64,000 nucleotides of DNA from Janthinobacterium psychrotolerans. GTDB lineage: Bacteria > Pseudomonadota > Gammaproteobacteria > Burkholderiales > Burkholderiaceae_D. The stretch spans positions 124,001-188,000 of the forward strand of contig NZ_LOCQ01000062.1 of assembly GCF_001677885.1 (NCBI RefSeq). Direction: 5' to 3'. This document shows, one piece after another, positions 8,457 to 15,997 of the stretch. The notes below the pieces were generated by a model, which saw only the letters and a program-made list of their open reading frames with translations, was not told the DNA's origin and did no database searches. A program made the position numbers and the translations under genes. The number at the start of each line of letters is the position of its first letter. Positions within the stretch are counted from its first letter, which is position 1.

Positions 8457-8972
8457 ATGAAATTACGCTACTCCCTTGCGCTCGGTCTTCCCCTGATCGG
8501 CACCTCGGCGATGGCGGCCGACCTGGCCCTCAAGCTTGAAATCCCGCAACTGAATGTAGCGGAATACCACCGCCCTTACGTGGCTGCCTGGCTGGAATCG
8601 GCCGACCAGAAAGTGGTCGGCAACCTGGCAGTGCTGTACGACGTGAAGAAAAAGGACAAGGCGGGCGAGAAGTGGCTCAAGGACATGCGTTCGTGGTGGC
8701 GCAAAAGCGGCCGCGACCTGGCCATGCCGGTCGATGGCGTCAGCGGCGCCACGCGCGCACCTGGCGAACACAACCTGACGTTCCCCGGCTCGAAAGCCGT
8801 GCTCGACAAGCTGCCGGCCGGCGAATACCAGCTGGTGGTGGAAGCGGCGCGCGAAGCCGGTGGCCGCGAACTGGTGCGCGTGCCGTTCCAGTGGCCGCCG
8901 AAGTCGGCCCAGTCCGTTCCTGCCAAAGGCAAGGAAGAACTCGGTAACGTCGTCGTCCAACTCAAACCTTAA
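8457..8972 (+). CDS. DUF2271 periplasmic protein with a flavinylation motif
   Basis: A 171-aa secreted protein with a signal peptide (residues 1-20, cleavage after TSAMA). Seen: DUF2271-type body (AAWLESADQKVVGNLAVLY, MRSWWRKSGRD) and, at residues 93-99, DGVSGAT. This matches the D-x-x-S/T-G-A-T pattern at which ApbE attaches FMN to threonine in NqrC/RnfG-type proteins; the acceptor would be Thr99 (bases 8751-8753). An apbE gene lies two genes downstream. Probable role: periplasmic flavin electron carrier in iron reduction. The motif is seen; flavinylation is inferred. Confidence 0.85.
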   Translation: MKLRYSLALGLPLIGTSAMAADLALKLEIPQLNVAEYHRPYVAAWLESADQKVVGNLAVLYDVKKKDKAGEKWLKDMRSWWRKSGRDLAMPVDGVSGATRAPGEHNLTFPGSKAVLDKLPAGEYQLVVEAAREAGGRELVRVPFQWPPKSAQSVPAKGKEELGNVVVQLKP

Positions 8973-8984
8973 GGCGCTCCCATC

Positions 8985-9809
8985 ATGTTGAAGCAACTGA
9001 ACAAACCGCTGATCGCGCTGGCCCTGGCCGGCCTGGCACTGAACGCCCACGCCCACCGTCCGTGGATGGTGCCGTCGAGCACGATGGTGGAAAGCAAGGA
9101 TGCCTGGGTGACGGTGGATGCCGCCATCTCCGAAGGCCTGTTCGAGATCGACCACCAGCCGCTGCGCCTCGACGCCCTGGTCGTGACCGGCCCGGACGGC
9201 GCCAAGGTGACGCCGGCGAACGCCATCACGGGCCGCCTGCGCAGCGTGTTCGACGTCAAGATGGAAAAACCGGGCACCTATAAAGCGGCCATCGTGTCGC
9301 AGAACGTGATGGCCAGCTACAAGCTCAACGGCGAGCAGAAGCGCTTCCGGGGCAACGAGGAGACCTTCAAGAAAGACCTGCCGGCCGACGCCCAGGACGT
9401 GAAAGTCACGCGCACCGCCAGCCGCCTGGAAACATTCTTCAGCAATGCCGAAACCAGCACGGAGGTGTTCAAGCCGACCGGCGTGGGCCTGGAACTGGTG
9501 CCGGTCACGCATCCGAACGACCTGCGCGCTGGCGAGAAAGCCACCTGGCGTTTCCTGATCGATGGCAAACCGGCCGCCAACCAGGCCTTCAGCCTGGTGC
9601 CAGGTGGCGTGCGCTACCGTGGCGTGCTCGGCGAAATTCGCCAGAACACCGACGCCAAGGGCGAAATCACCTTCACGGTGCCGGCCGCCGGCATGTACTA
9701 CGTCAACAGCAGCTGGCCAGCGGCCACGCCACCGGTAGCCGGCCAGCCGCCAGCCATGCCCGAGCGCCGCATGACCTATGCGGCCACGGTGGAAGTGTTG
9801 CCGGAGTAA
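8985..9809 (+). CDS. DUF4198 periplasmic protein
   Basis: A 274-aa protein with a signal peptide (first 24 residues, cleavage near NAHAHRPW), followed by the HRPWMVPSSTMV start typical of DUF4198 proteins and a C-terminal beta-sandwich-like region. DUF4198 members are periplasmic, often sit near metal uptake genes, and have no settled biochemical role. The exposed HAH at the mature N-terminus could bind metal (inference). It lies 12 bp after DUF2271 and abuts apbE, so it is in the same iron-regulated operon. Confidence 0.85.
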   Translation: MLKQLNKPLIALALAGLALNAHAHRPWMVPSSTMVESKDAWVTVDAAISEGLFEIDHQPLRLDALVVTGPDGAKVTPANAITGRLRSVFDVKMEKPGTYKAAIVSQNVMASYKLNGEQKRFRGNEETFKKDLPADAQDVKVTRTASRLETFFSNAETSTEVFKPTGVGLELVPVTHPNDLRAGEKATWRFLIDGKPAANQAFSLVPGGVRYRGVLGEIRQNTDAKGEITFTVPAAGMYYVNSSWPAATPPVAGQPPAMPERRMTYAATVEVLPE

Positions 9810-10835
9810 ATGGTGCGCCGGGTATTGTTGCCGCTGCACCTGAACGATCGCGCGCCGCCGCCTGGCGCGGCGATCCGCGAGTTGCATGGCTTGACCATGG
9901 GCACCAGCTGGTCGGTGCGCCTGGTCGACACCCACATGCCGGGCCGCGCCGCCAGCGCCGACTTGCGGCAAGGCTTGCAGCAGCAGCTGGACCTGGTGGT
10001 GGCGCAGATGAGCCACTGGCAGCTTGATTCCGACCTTGGGCGCTTCAACCGCGCCGCGCCTGGCCGCTGGCAGCAGCTGCCGGCCGCCTTTGGCGAAGTG
10101 CTCGAGTTTGCGCTGCAGGTGTCGCAGGCCAGCGGCGGCGCCTATGATCCGTGCGCCGGCGCGCTGGTCAATGCCTGGGGCTTTGGCGCCGAACAGCGCC
10201 ATGACCAGCCCGGTTTCCAGGCGCCCGATGCGGCGACCGTGCGGCAGTTATTGTCGCAACACAATCATGTTGAGTTCGATGCCGCCTCGCGCCGCGTGCG
10301 CCAGCCCGGCGGCGTGCAGCTCGACCTGTCATCCGTTGCCAAAGGCTATGCGGTGGACCGGCTGGCGCGCTATCTCGACAGCCAGGGCGTCGAACATTAC
10401 CTGGTCGAAGTTGGCGGCGAATTGCGCGGCGCCGGCTGCAAACCCGACGGCCAGCCGTGGTGGGTCATGCTCGAGCAGGTCGACGGCGCTGATGCCGCGC
10501 TGCATCCGGCGGAAATGATGCTGGCGCTGCATGGTTTGTCGGTCGCCACCTCGGGCGATTACCGCCGCTTCTTTCACGATGGCAGCGTGCGCTACGCCCA
10601 TACCATCGATCCGCGCAGCGGCATGCCGATCAGCAACCATCTTGCCTCGGTGACCGTGGTGCATGCGCAGTGCATGGCGGCCGACGCCTGGTCCACCGCC
10701 CTGACGGTGTTGGGCAGCGAGGCTGGCATGGCGCTGGCCGAACAGCAGGGCCTGGCGGCCCGCTTCGTGCAGCGCGATGGCCACGCTTATCAAGAATTCC
10801 TGAGCAGCGCCTTGCTGGCCCTGCTTGACGACTGA
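9810..10835 (+). CDS. apbE: FAD:protein FMN transferase
   Basis: Transfers FMN from FAD to a threonine of target proteins with Mg2+. Seen in order: LTMGTSWSVRL, SGGAYDPCAGALVNAWGFG, LSSVAKGYAVDRLARYL, VEVGGELRGAG, HTIDPRSGMPI and the late metal-binding AADAWSTAL. The protein is 341 aa, normal for the family. The ATG directly follows the DUF4198 stop (TAA-ATG). No clear lipoprotein or Sec signal is visible at the N-terminus, unlike many periplasmic ApbE proteins, so the site of flavinylation is uncertain. The likely substrate is the DUF2271 protein two genes upstream. Confidence 0.95.
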   Translation: MVRRVLLPLHLNDRAPPPGAAIRELHGLTMGTSWSVRLVDTHMPGRAASADLRQGLQQQLDLVVAQMSHWQLDSDLGRFNRAAPGRWQQLPAAFGEVLEFALQVSQASGGAYDPCAGALVNAWGFGAEQRHDQPGFQAPDAATVRQLLSQHNHVEFDAASRRVRQPGGVQLDLSSVAKGYAVDRLARYLDSQGVEHYLVEVGGELRGAGCKPDGQPWWVMLEQVDGADAALHPAEMMLALHGLSVATSGDYRRFFHDGSVRYAHTIDPRSGMPISNHLASVTVVHAQCMAADAWSTALTVLGSEAGMALAEQQGLAARFVQRDGHAYQEFLSSALLALLDD

Positions 10836-10842
10836 AGATTCC

Positions 10843-12207
10843 ATGATTTTTACCCACGATACGACGCGGCTGTTGCTGCTGGCCGGCCTGTCTCTCAGTT
10901 ATGCCGGCGTCTGCCTGGCGCCCTGGATGCGGGCGCGCGGCAAACGCCGCGCCGCCGCGGCCGCCAAGGCCGCGCTGGGCGGCAATCCCGCCTGGCTGGT
11001 GGCCTATGCCAGCCAGACCGGCAACGCCGAAGAGCTGGCCACGCAGACGGCGCACAGCCTGCAGCTGGCCGGGGTTGCCGTGCGCGTGTGCGCGCTGGCT
11101 GAAGTGACGGCGCAGGACCTGCAGCAGGCCGAGCGTGCGCTGTTTCTCGTCAGCACCTATGGCGAAGGCGATGCGCCCGACAACGCCGCCACCTTTATCG
11201 GCCGGCTGATGACGGGCGCGCTGTCCCTGCCGCAATTGCACTACGGCGTGCTGGCGCTGGGCGACCGCAGCTACAGCCAGTATTGCGGCTTTGGCCGCGC
11301 ATTGGATGCCTGGCTGGCCGGGCAGGGCGCGTCCAGCCTGTTCGAGCGCATCGAGGTCGACCGCAGCGCCAGCGCCGCCATTGGCGCGTGGTTCCAGCAG
11401 CTGAGCCACCTGGCCGGCACCAGCGACGCGCCCGACTGGAGCGCGCCTGCCTTCGACGACTGGCGCTTGCTCGAGCGGCGCCTGCTCAATCCCGGCAGCG
11501 CCGGCGGCCCGATCTATCACGTGGAGCTGGCGCCCGCCAGCGGCGTCTTGCCCGACTGGCAGTCGGGCGACCTGGTGCAGCTGGCCGCGCCAGCCGACCC
11601 GTCGAAGCCGCGTGAGTATTCGATCGCCTCGATACCGCAGGAAGGCCGCGTGCACTTGCTGGTGCGCCAGCACAGCCATTCCGACGGCAGCCTGGGCGTC
11701 GCTTCCGGCTGGCTGACGCAGGCGGCCCGGCCTGGCGAACTGGTGCAACTGCGGCTGCGCCAGCATCGGCGTTTCCGCCTGGAAGACAATGCGCAGCGGC
11801 CCTTGATTTTGATCGGCAACGGCAGCGGCATTGCCGGCCTGCGCGGCCACCTGAAAAGCCGGGTGCTGGCGGGGCAACGCCGCAACTGGCTGATCTTTGG
11901 CGAGCGCAATGCCGCCCATGACGCGCATTATCTGGACGAACTGCAAGCCTGGCACGCCAGCGGCGACCTGCCACGGCTGGACCTGGTGTTTTCACGCGAC
12001 CAGGAACAGCGCCTGTATGTGCAGGACCGCCTGCGCGGCAATGCCGATGAAGTGCTGCAGTGGCTGGCGCAGGGCGCGGCCATCTATATATGCGGCAGCC
12101 TGGCCGGCATGGCCGGCGGCGTCGACCAGGCGCTCGACGAGATGCTGGGCCGCCCGGCCCTGGATGCGCTGGCGGCGCAGGGGCGCTACCGCCGCGACGT
12201 GTATTGA
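10843..12207 (+). CDS. Membrane-anchored NADPH flavodoxin/ferredoxin-reductase (CysJ/P450 reductase-like)
   Basis: A 454-aa diflavin reductase. Seen: an N-terminal membrane helix (about residues 9-28), a flavodoxin FMN domain from about residue 50 (AYASQTGNAEELA, STYGEGDAPDNA, LALGDRSY), then the FAD/NADP reductase half (REYSIASIP, ILIGNGSGIAGLRG, YICGSLAGMAGG). The start at 10843 is 7 bases after the apbE stop; an earlier in-frame codon at 10825 lies inside apbE. It probably supplies electrons from cytosolic NADPH to the PepSY membrane protein. It closes the Fur-controlled operon. Confidence 0.9.
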   Translation: MIFTHDTTRLLLLAGLSLSYAGVCLAPWMRARGKRRAAAAAKAALGGNPAWLVAYASQTGNAEELATQTAHSLQLAGVAVRVCALAEVTAQDLQQAERALFLVSTYGEGDAPDNAATFIGRLMTGALSLPQLHYGVLALGDRSYSQYCGFGRALDAWLAGQGASSLFERIEVDRSASAAIGAWFQQLSHLAGTSDAPDWSAPAFDDWRLLERRLLNPGSAGGPIYHVELAPASGVLPDWQSGDLVQLAAPADPSKPREYSIASIPQEGRVHLLVRQHSHSDGSLGVASGWLTQAARPGELVQLRLRQHRRFRLEDNAQRPLILIGNGSGIAGLRGHLKSRVLAGQRRNWLIFGERNAAHDAHYLDELQAWHASGDLPRLDLVFSRDQEQRLYVQDRLRGNADEVLQWLAQGAAIYICGSLAGMAGGVDQALDEMLGRPALDALAAQGRYRRDVY

Positions 12208-12247
12208 GCCGGCAGGCTATCATGGCTGTTTGCACCGAGGAGGCAGC

Positions 12248-12799
12248 ATGAGCGAGCATATCGAGACGATTCCCGTCAACCTGATCAACGGCGAGGCGAC
12301 CAGCCTGGCCGCCTACCGTGGCAAGGTGCTGCTGGTGGTCAACGTGGCCTCGGCCTGCGGCCTGACGCCGCAGTACGAAGGACTGGAAAAGTTGCATGAA
12401 GAAAAAGAGGCCGAGGGCCTGGTGGTGCTGGGCTTTCCGGCCAATGAATTCGGTGCGCAGGAGCCTGGCAGCAACGCCGAGATTGCCGACTTTTGCACCA
12501 GCAAGTTCAGTGTGCGCTTTCCGATGTTCGAGAAAATTGTCGTCAAGGGGCCTGGCCAGCATCCGCTGTACCGGCAGCTGGTGGCCGCCCAGCCACGTGC
12601 CGAGGAAAAACCGGGCAGCGACTTCCGCGCCAAGCTGGCCGGCTACGGCATCAAGCAAGAAAAACCCGAAGATGTGCTGTGGAATTTCGAGAAATTTTTG
12701 ATCAGCAAGGATGGCCGGGTGGTGGGACGCTTCGCACCCGACACCACGCCGGACGACGCCATCCTGGCCGATGCCATCGAGCGCGAACTGCGCGCCTGA
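12248..12799 (+). CDS. Glutathione peroxidase (Cys type)
   Basis: A 183-aa thiol peroxidase reducing H2O2 or lipid peroxides with glutathione or thioredoxin. Seen: NVASACGLTPQYEGL with peroxidatic Cys37 (no selenocysteine), the GFPANEFGAQEPG loop with the Gln, and WNFEKFLI with the Trp of the catalytic triad. The start ATG has GAGGAGG a few bases upstream. It lies 40 bp after the flavoreductase and may be co-transcribed, but its own strong ribosome site also suits separate control. It converges with the DUF2325 gene with only 5 bp between stops. Confidence 0.93.
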   Translation: MSEHIETIPVNLINGEATSLAAYRGKVLLVVNVASACGLTPQYEGLEKLHEEKEAEGLVVLGFPANEFGAQEPGSNAEIADFCTSKFSVRFPMFEKIVVKGPGQHPLYRQLVAAQPRAEEKPGSDFRAKLAGYGIKQEKPEDVLWNFEKFLISKDGRVVGRFAPDTTPDDAILADAIERELRA

Positions 12800-12804
12800 G
12801 TTGA

Positions 12805-14034
12805 TCAGTCTTCGATGGCGTGCTGGGCGGCCGGCTCCAGCTCGCCGCTTACTTCCTGCAGCCCGCGCGCCAGGCTGGAAATGCTGGGGTTGTCGATAAA
12901 CACGCAACGCTTGCCGGTGCGCTTGCAATAATCTTTCACGCGCCAGTAGGCGCTGTGGCTGATGCAGCCGGTCTGGCAAATCACCAGGTCGGCCGCCGCC
13001 AGACTCGAATCGAGCAGGTTGGCATTGTCTTCCAGGCCGCCGTCGTGGTGGGCAAACTGCGCGCCGACCCGTTCGATCAGGGCGCGGTAGGTGGCCACAT
13101 TGCCGCTGCGCCCGCCGACGCACAGCACGCTCTGGTCGACCAGGCGGATCGGCATTTTCAGCTTGCCGCCAATGGGCGCCTCCAGCCTGGGCGCCGGCGC
13201 CGGCACGGGCGAAACGGGTTTCACCTGGACCTGCTTCAACTCGATGATTTGCTGGCGCAAGTCTTTTTCGCGTTCATCCATTTGCGCCAGGCGTTCGACC
13301 AGCCGCGTGCGCGATTCCAGCGCCGGGATGGCCGATTGCAGCTGCGCCAGCTCCGCGCGCAAGGCGTCGATCACGCTGTCCTTGCCGATCGACTCGGCCC
13401 GCGTGCGCAGCAGCAGCGCTTCCTGGCGTTCCAGCTCGCCCGTCTTTTCCTGCAGCATGGCCTGGCCGCGCAGCTGCAGCCGCGACAGCTCCTGCGCCAG
13501 GCGCGCATTTTCTTCCTGCAAGGCCGTGAATTTTCCCATGTCGGCGCGCACGCAGGCGCCGGCCTGGTGCTGGATCATGTGCAGGTCGCGGCACATCTGT
13601 TCTTCGAGTTCCGCATCGCAGCGCGGATGGGTCAGGCCGGCCCAGAAGGCGCCGGAAACGTCGCCATTGGCCACCGCGGTGCGCCACAGCTGGGCTACTT
13701 GCTCTTTCGTCTTGGCGCCGCGAAAGCGCAGGATCACCGGGGCGTAGCGGCGTTCGAGTTCCTTTTGCAGCGCTTCGGACAGGCGGTTGCGCGCGCCGCA
13801 TTCGGTGACCGCGCCGACGTGCACTTCGTAGTCGTCGGCCAGCACGCGCCCGCCCGTCATCTTGCCGACCAGTTTGCGCAGGTAGCCAAGCGGCAGGCCG
13901 ACGCCAACCAGTGGACAATGACAGGTATGCGACAGCTCCCACAGGCGCCGGCGGCGCGAGGTGAGCGCGGCCGCATCGGCCTGGGCGGCGGAACAATTGC
14001 TGATGACGGGCAGGGCGGTGTCTTTGTCACACAT
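12805..14034 (-). CDS. DUF2325 domain protein with central coiled coil
   Basis: A 409-aa protein. N-terminal third: Cys/His-rich, with THTCHC-like cysteines (38 and 40), TECGAR, and a HPRCDAELEEQMC stretch. Middle: about 110 residues of predicted coiled coil (repeated E/L/Q/A heptads). C-terminal third: DUF2325 (VLCVGGRSGNVATYRALIE, ICQTGCISHSAYW, RCVFIDNPSISSLARGL). AGGAAA lies 6-7 bases before the ATG. It is the last gene of a minus-strand unit headed by hemP and a Fur-like box. Function is unknown; the Cys/His pattern suggests metal or haem binding (inference). Confidence 0.85.
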   Translation of the reverse strand: MCDKDTALPVISNCSAAQADAAALTSRRRRLWELSHTCHCPLVGVGLPLGYLRKLVGKMTGGRVLADDYEVHVGAVTECGARNRLSEALQKELERRYAPVILRFRGAKTKEQVAQLWRTAVANGDVSGAFWAGLTHPRCDAELEEQMCRDLHMIQHQAGACVRADMGKFTALQEENARLAQELSRLQLRGQAMLQEKTGELERQEALLLRTRAESIGKDSVIDALRAELAQLQSAIPALESRTRLVERLAQMDEREKDLRQQIIELKQVQVKPVSPVPAPAPRLEAPIGGKLKMPIRLVDQSVLCVGGRSGNVATYRALIERVGAQFAHHDGGLEDNANLLDSSLAAADLVICQTGCISHSAYWRVKDYCKRTGKRCVFIDNPSISSLARGLQEVSGELEPAAQHAIED

Positions 14035-14077
14035 GGCGGTTTCCTGTAGGGCTGGAGTGGGGCAAGGCGGGTGGCGC

Positions 14078-14401
14078 TTATTGCGCCAGGGGCAGCGTAC
14101 GCTTGGGGTTGACCAGGCGGTCCAGGCGTTCGAGCAAGCTGCCCTTGGCCGGCTGGGCGGGTTTGACCTCGACCAGGCTGGCCCATTGCTGCGACAGTTG
14201 CTGGCAGGTCGCCTGCAATACCGGCGCCAGGTTGGGCAGGCCGGACAGCACGCGCAGGTGGCGTTCGATCACCGACGCCAGTTTCGGACACGCCGCGTCG
14301 GCGTGATAGTGCGACATCAGGTGCAGCACGTTGGACAGCATCAGCTCGGGCTGCTGCTCATGGGTCGCCAACATTGTGTCGATACGGTCGTTCGCCATCA
14401 A
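14078..14401 (-). CDS. Hypothetical protein in the hemP operon
   Basis: A 107-aa soluble, probably all-helical protein of unknown function (MLSNVLHLMSHYHADAACP, SVIERHLRVLSGLPNLAP). Two adjacent ATGs at 14401 and 14398 are both possible starts. It lies between hemP (92 bp upstream) and DUF2325 (43 bp downstream) on the same strand, so co-transcription and iron control are likely. Several His residues in the first third could bind metal, but no family is recognised. Confidence 0.72.
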   Translation of the reverse strand: MMANDRIDTMLATHEQQPELMLSNVLHLMSHYHADAACPKLASVIERHLRVLSGLPNLAPVLQATCQQLSQQWASLVEVKPAQPAKGSLLERLDRLVNPKRTLPLAQ

Positions 14402-14493
14402 ACGCTCCTGTGCGGTAGTGTCGCTGGCGGGCGCGCCGGGGCGCGCAACTGGCTTGCGGAATCGGGCAGGCTGCCGGGCCGGCCGGGGCTGGC

Positions 14494-14691
14494 TCAGGCA
14501 GTGAGGATCAGCTTGTTCAGCTGGGTGACGCGCAAGCGGTAAATCTTGCCGCTATGTTCGATTTCCACTTCGCGGCCCTGCTGCAGCAGCGCTTCGCTGG
14601 TGATGCGGCGGGCCGGCTGCGCCATGCTGACGGGCGGGCGAACATGGGCGGTGGCGGCGTCCTGGATCATGGCTGGTTTTGAGCTGTGCAT
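14494..14691 (-). CDS. hemP: Hemin uptake protein HemP
   Basis: A 65-aa protein whose C-terminal half (SEALLQQGREVEIEHSGK, then YRLRVTQLNKLILT) matches the HemP/HmuP family. Family members are small DNA-binding or accessory proteins linked to haem uptake and its regulation. A Fur-like box lies about 25-45 bp upstream. No haem receptor or hmu transporter genes follow; hemP instead heads a unit with a hypothetical gene and DUF2325, which is unusual. Confidence 0.88.
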   Translation of the reverse strand: MHSSKPAMIQDAATAHVRPPVSMAQPARRITSEALLQQGREVEIEHSGKIYRLRVTQLNKLILTA

Positions 14692-14714
14692 GGGTGGCTT
14701 TCTTTGTCTCAGTT

Positions 14715-14737
14715 GAGAATGATTCGTATTTGCATTA
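14715..14737 (-). promoter_or_regulatory. Fur-like box upstream of hemP
   Basis: GAGAATGATTCGTATTTGCAT (at 14715-14735), extending into TT, is a degenerate copy of the Fur palindrome (GATAATGAT-type arms), 24-46 bp before the hemP start. It is weaker than the box at 7719. Confidence 0.65.
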
Positions 14738-14798
14738 TTGTTGAATGTGACCCGAAATGCAAGTCTTATTTACGCAAAAATCCGGCTTTTTTGCGGAC

Positions 14799-14837
14799 AA
14801 AAAAAGACCCGGCGAGAGCGCATGCTCCGGCCGGGTC
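14799..14837 (-). terminator. Terminator for the Crp/Fnr-type gene
   Basis: On the minus strand: stem GACCCGGC / GCCGGGTC with an inner GAG/CTC pairing, followed by seven T residues (A-tract 14799-14805 on the plus strand). It begins 18 bp after the regulator gene's stop. Confidence 0.88.
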
Positions 14838-14855
14838 AAGCCTGTGCCAGGTGTA

Positions 14856-15728
14856 TTAGACAGCCAGCAGCTGCGCTGTATCGACAGCGGCCGCACTGGT
14901 GGCCTGGGTTTCGGCCTTGAGCTTGGCGGTGGCCAGCTGCTTGGCGCGCGAACGCGACGGTGGCAGGCGGCGCAGGGTTTTCAGCGCTTCCGGGTCCTTG
15001 ATGCCGATGGTGCGCTGGTCCACCGTGATCAGGCCGATTTCATTGAAGGCCGACAAGGTGCGGCTGACCGTTTCCAGGGTCAGGCCCAGATAGCTGCCGA
15101 TTTCATGGCGCGTCATGCGCAGATTAAACAGCTTGCTGGAATAACCCATTTGTGCGAAGCGATCGGCCAGCGAGACCAGGAAGCGCGCCACGCGCGCCTC
15201 GGCGCTCAAGGCGCCCAGCATGCCGATCATCGTCTGTTCGCGCACCAGTTCGCGGCTCATCACGCCATACATGACGTTTTCCAGTTCCAGGTGCACGCGG
15301 CCCAGGGCCGTGAGTTTTTTGAACGGCAGGAGTATCAGGTCGCAGTCGGACAGCGCCACCGCTTCCGACGAGTAATGGCGGGTATGGATGCCGTCGACGC
15401 CGAGCATGTCGCCCTTCATGGGGAAGCTCAGTACCTGCTCGTTGCCGAATTCGTCGATCAGCACGGTTTTCAGGAAGCCCGAGTTGACGATATACAGGGT
15501 GTCGAACGGCTGGCCGATGGTGTGGATGCGCTGGCCGGTCTTGAATTGCACGTGCTGGAACAGCAGTTCGTCGGTGGCGATGCTGCAGGCGGTGGAGATA
15601 TGCAGCAGATCGCAGACCTCCTTCAGGTTCGACCACAGGCGGCCCTGGCGCTGGCGACCCGCTTCCATGGAAGGTAAGGGCGGCATGGGCGAGGCGGCGC
15701 GGTTTTCAGACGTTTGCGTGGACAGCAT
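14856..15728 (-). CDS. Crp/Fnr-family transcriptional regulator
   Basis: About 290 aa with an N-terminal tail of about 40 residues, a cyclic-nucleotide-binding-type beta-roll (GQPFDTLYIVNSGFLKTVL, KGDMLGVDGIH), a dimer helix and a C-terminal helix-turn-helix (MTRHEIGSYLGLTLETVSR). The recognition helix has E-x-x-S-R as in FNR, predicting TTGAT-N4-ATCAA targets; one perfect site lies at 17302. Cysteines are at 39, 48 and 129 only, not the C-x2-C-x5-C set that holds the FNR [4Fe-4S] cluster. The start at 15728 is preferred to 15734 because AGGAG is directly against the first ATG but 6 bases from the second. Confidence 0.88.
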   Translation of the reverse strand: MLSTQTSENRAASPMPPLPSMEAGRQRQGRLWSNLKEVCDLLHISTACSIATDELLFQHVQFKTGQRIHTIGQPFDTLYIVNSGFLKTVLIDEFGNEQVLSFPMKGDMLGVDGIHTRHYSSEAVALSDCDLILLPFKKLTALGRVHLELENVMYGVMSRELVREQTMIGMLGALSAEARVARFLVSLADRFAQMGYSSKLFNLRMTRHEIGSYLGLTLETVSRTLSAFNEIGLITVDQRTIGIKDPEALKTLRRLPPSRSRAKQLATAKLKAETQATSAAAVDTAQLLAV

Positions 15729-15930
15729 GTTCATCTCCTGGTCGAATCATGTTGGGATAGCGAAATAGTCAGGGACTGCGCCGCGTATCGGGCAGCGGCA
15801 TGGTCCTGGCGTTTAGTGCTTGAAGCGCTGAAACTTGCTAAGTGATGAAATAACTTCCAGCAACTTGATGACTGGTTTCAGTATGCCAACATGCGTATGG
15901 AATTCATATCAGCCGAGGCTGAATATGGGA

Positions 15931-15968
15931 GTAGGAGCCAGTGAGAGGGGGGGTAGGATTGTTCCTAC
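15931..15968 (-). promoter_or_regulatory. GTAGGA-N4-TCCTAC operator (site c)
   Basis: Perfect palindrome GTAGGA-N4-TCCTAC (15953-15968). Read toward the Crp/Fnr-type gene, a further TCCTAC follows 22 bp after the previous one (plus-strand GTAGGA at 15931-15936). It lies 203-240 bp before that gene's start and 30-67 bp beyond the end of the NarL-type regulator gene. Same layout as sites a and b. Confidence 0.5.
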
Positions 15969-15997
15969 TGTGGCGCACCCGCGTGCGGCGGGCTGCT

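Noticed and set aside
8463..10202. 579-aa minus-strand ORF
   Set aside because: Antisense to DUF2271, DUF4198 and apbE, which have clear families, signals and spacing.
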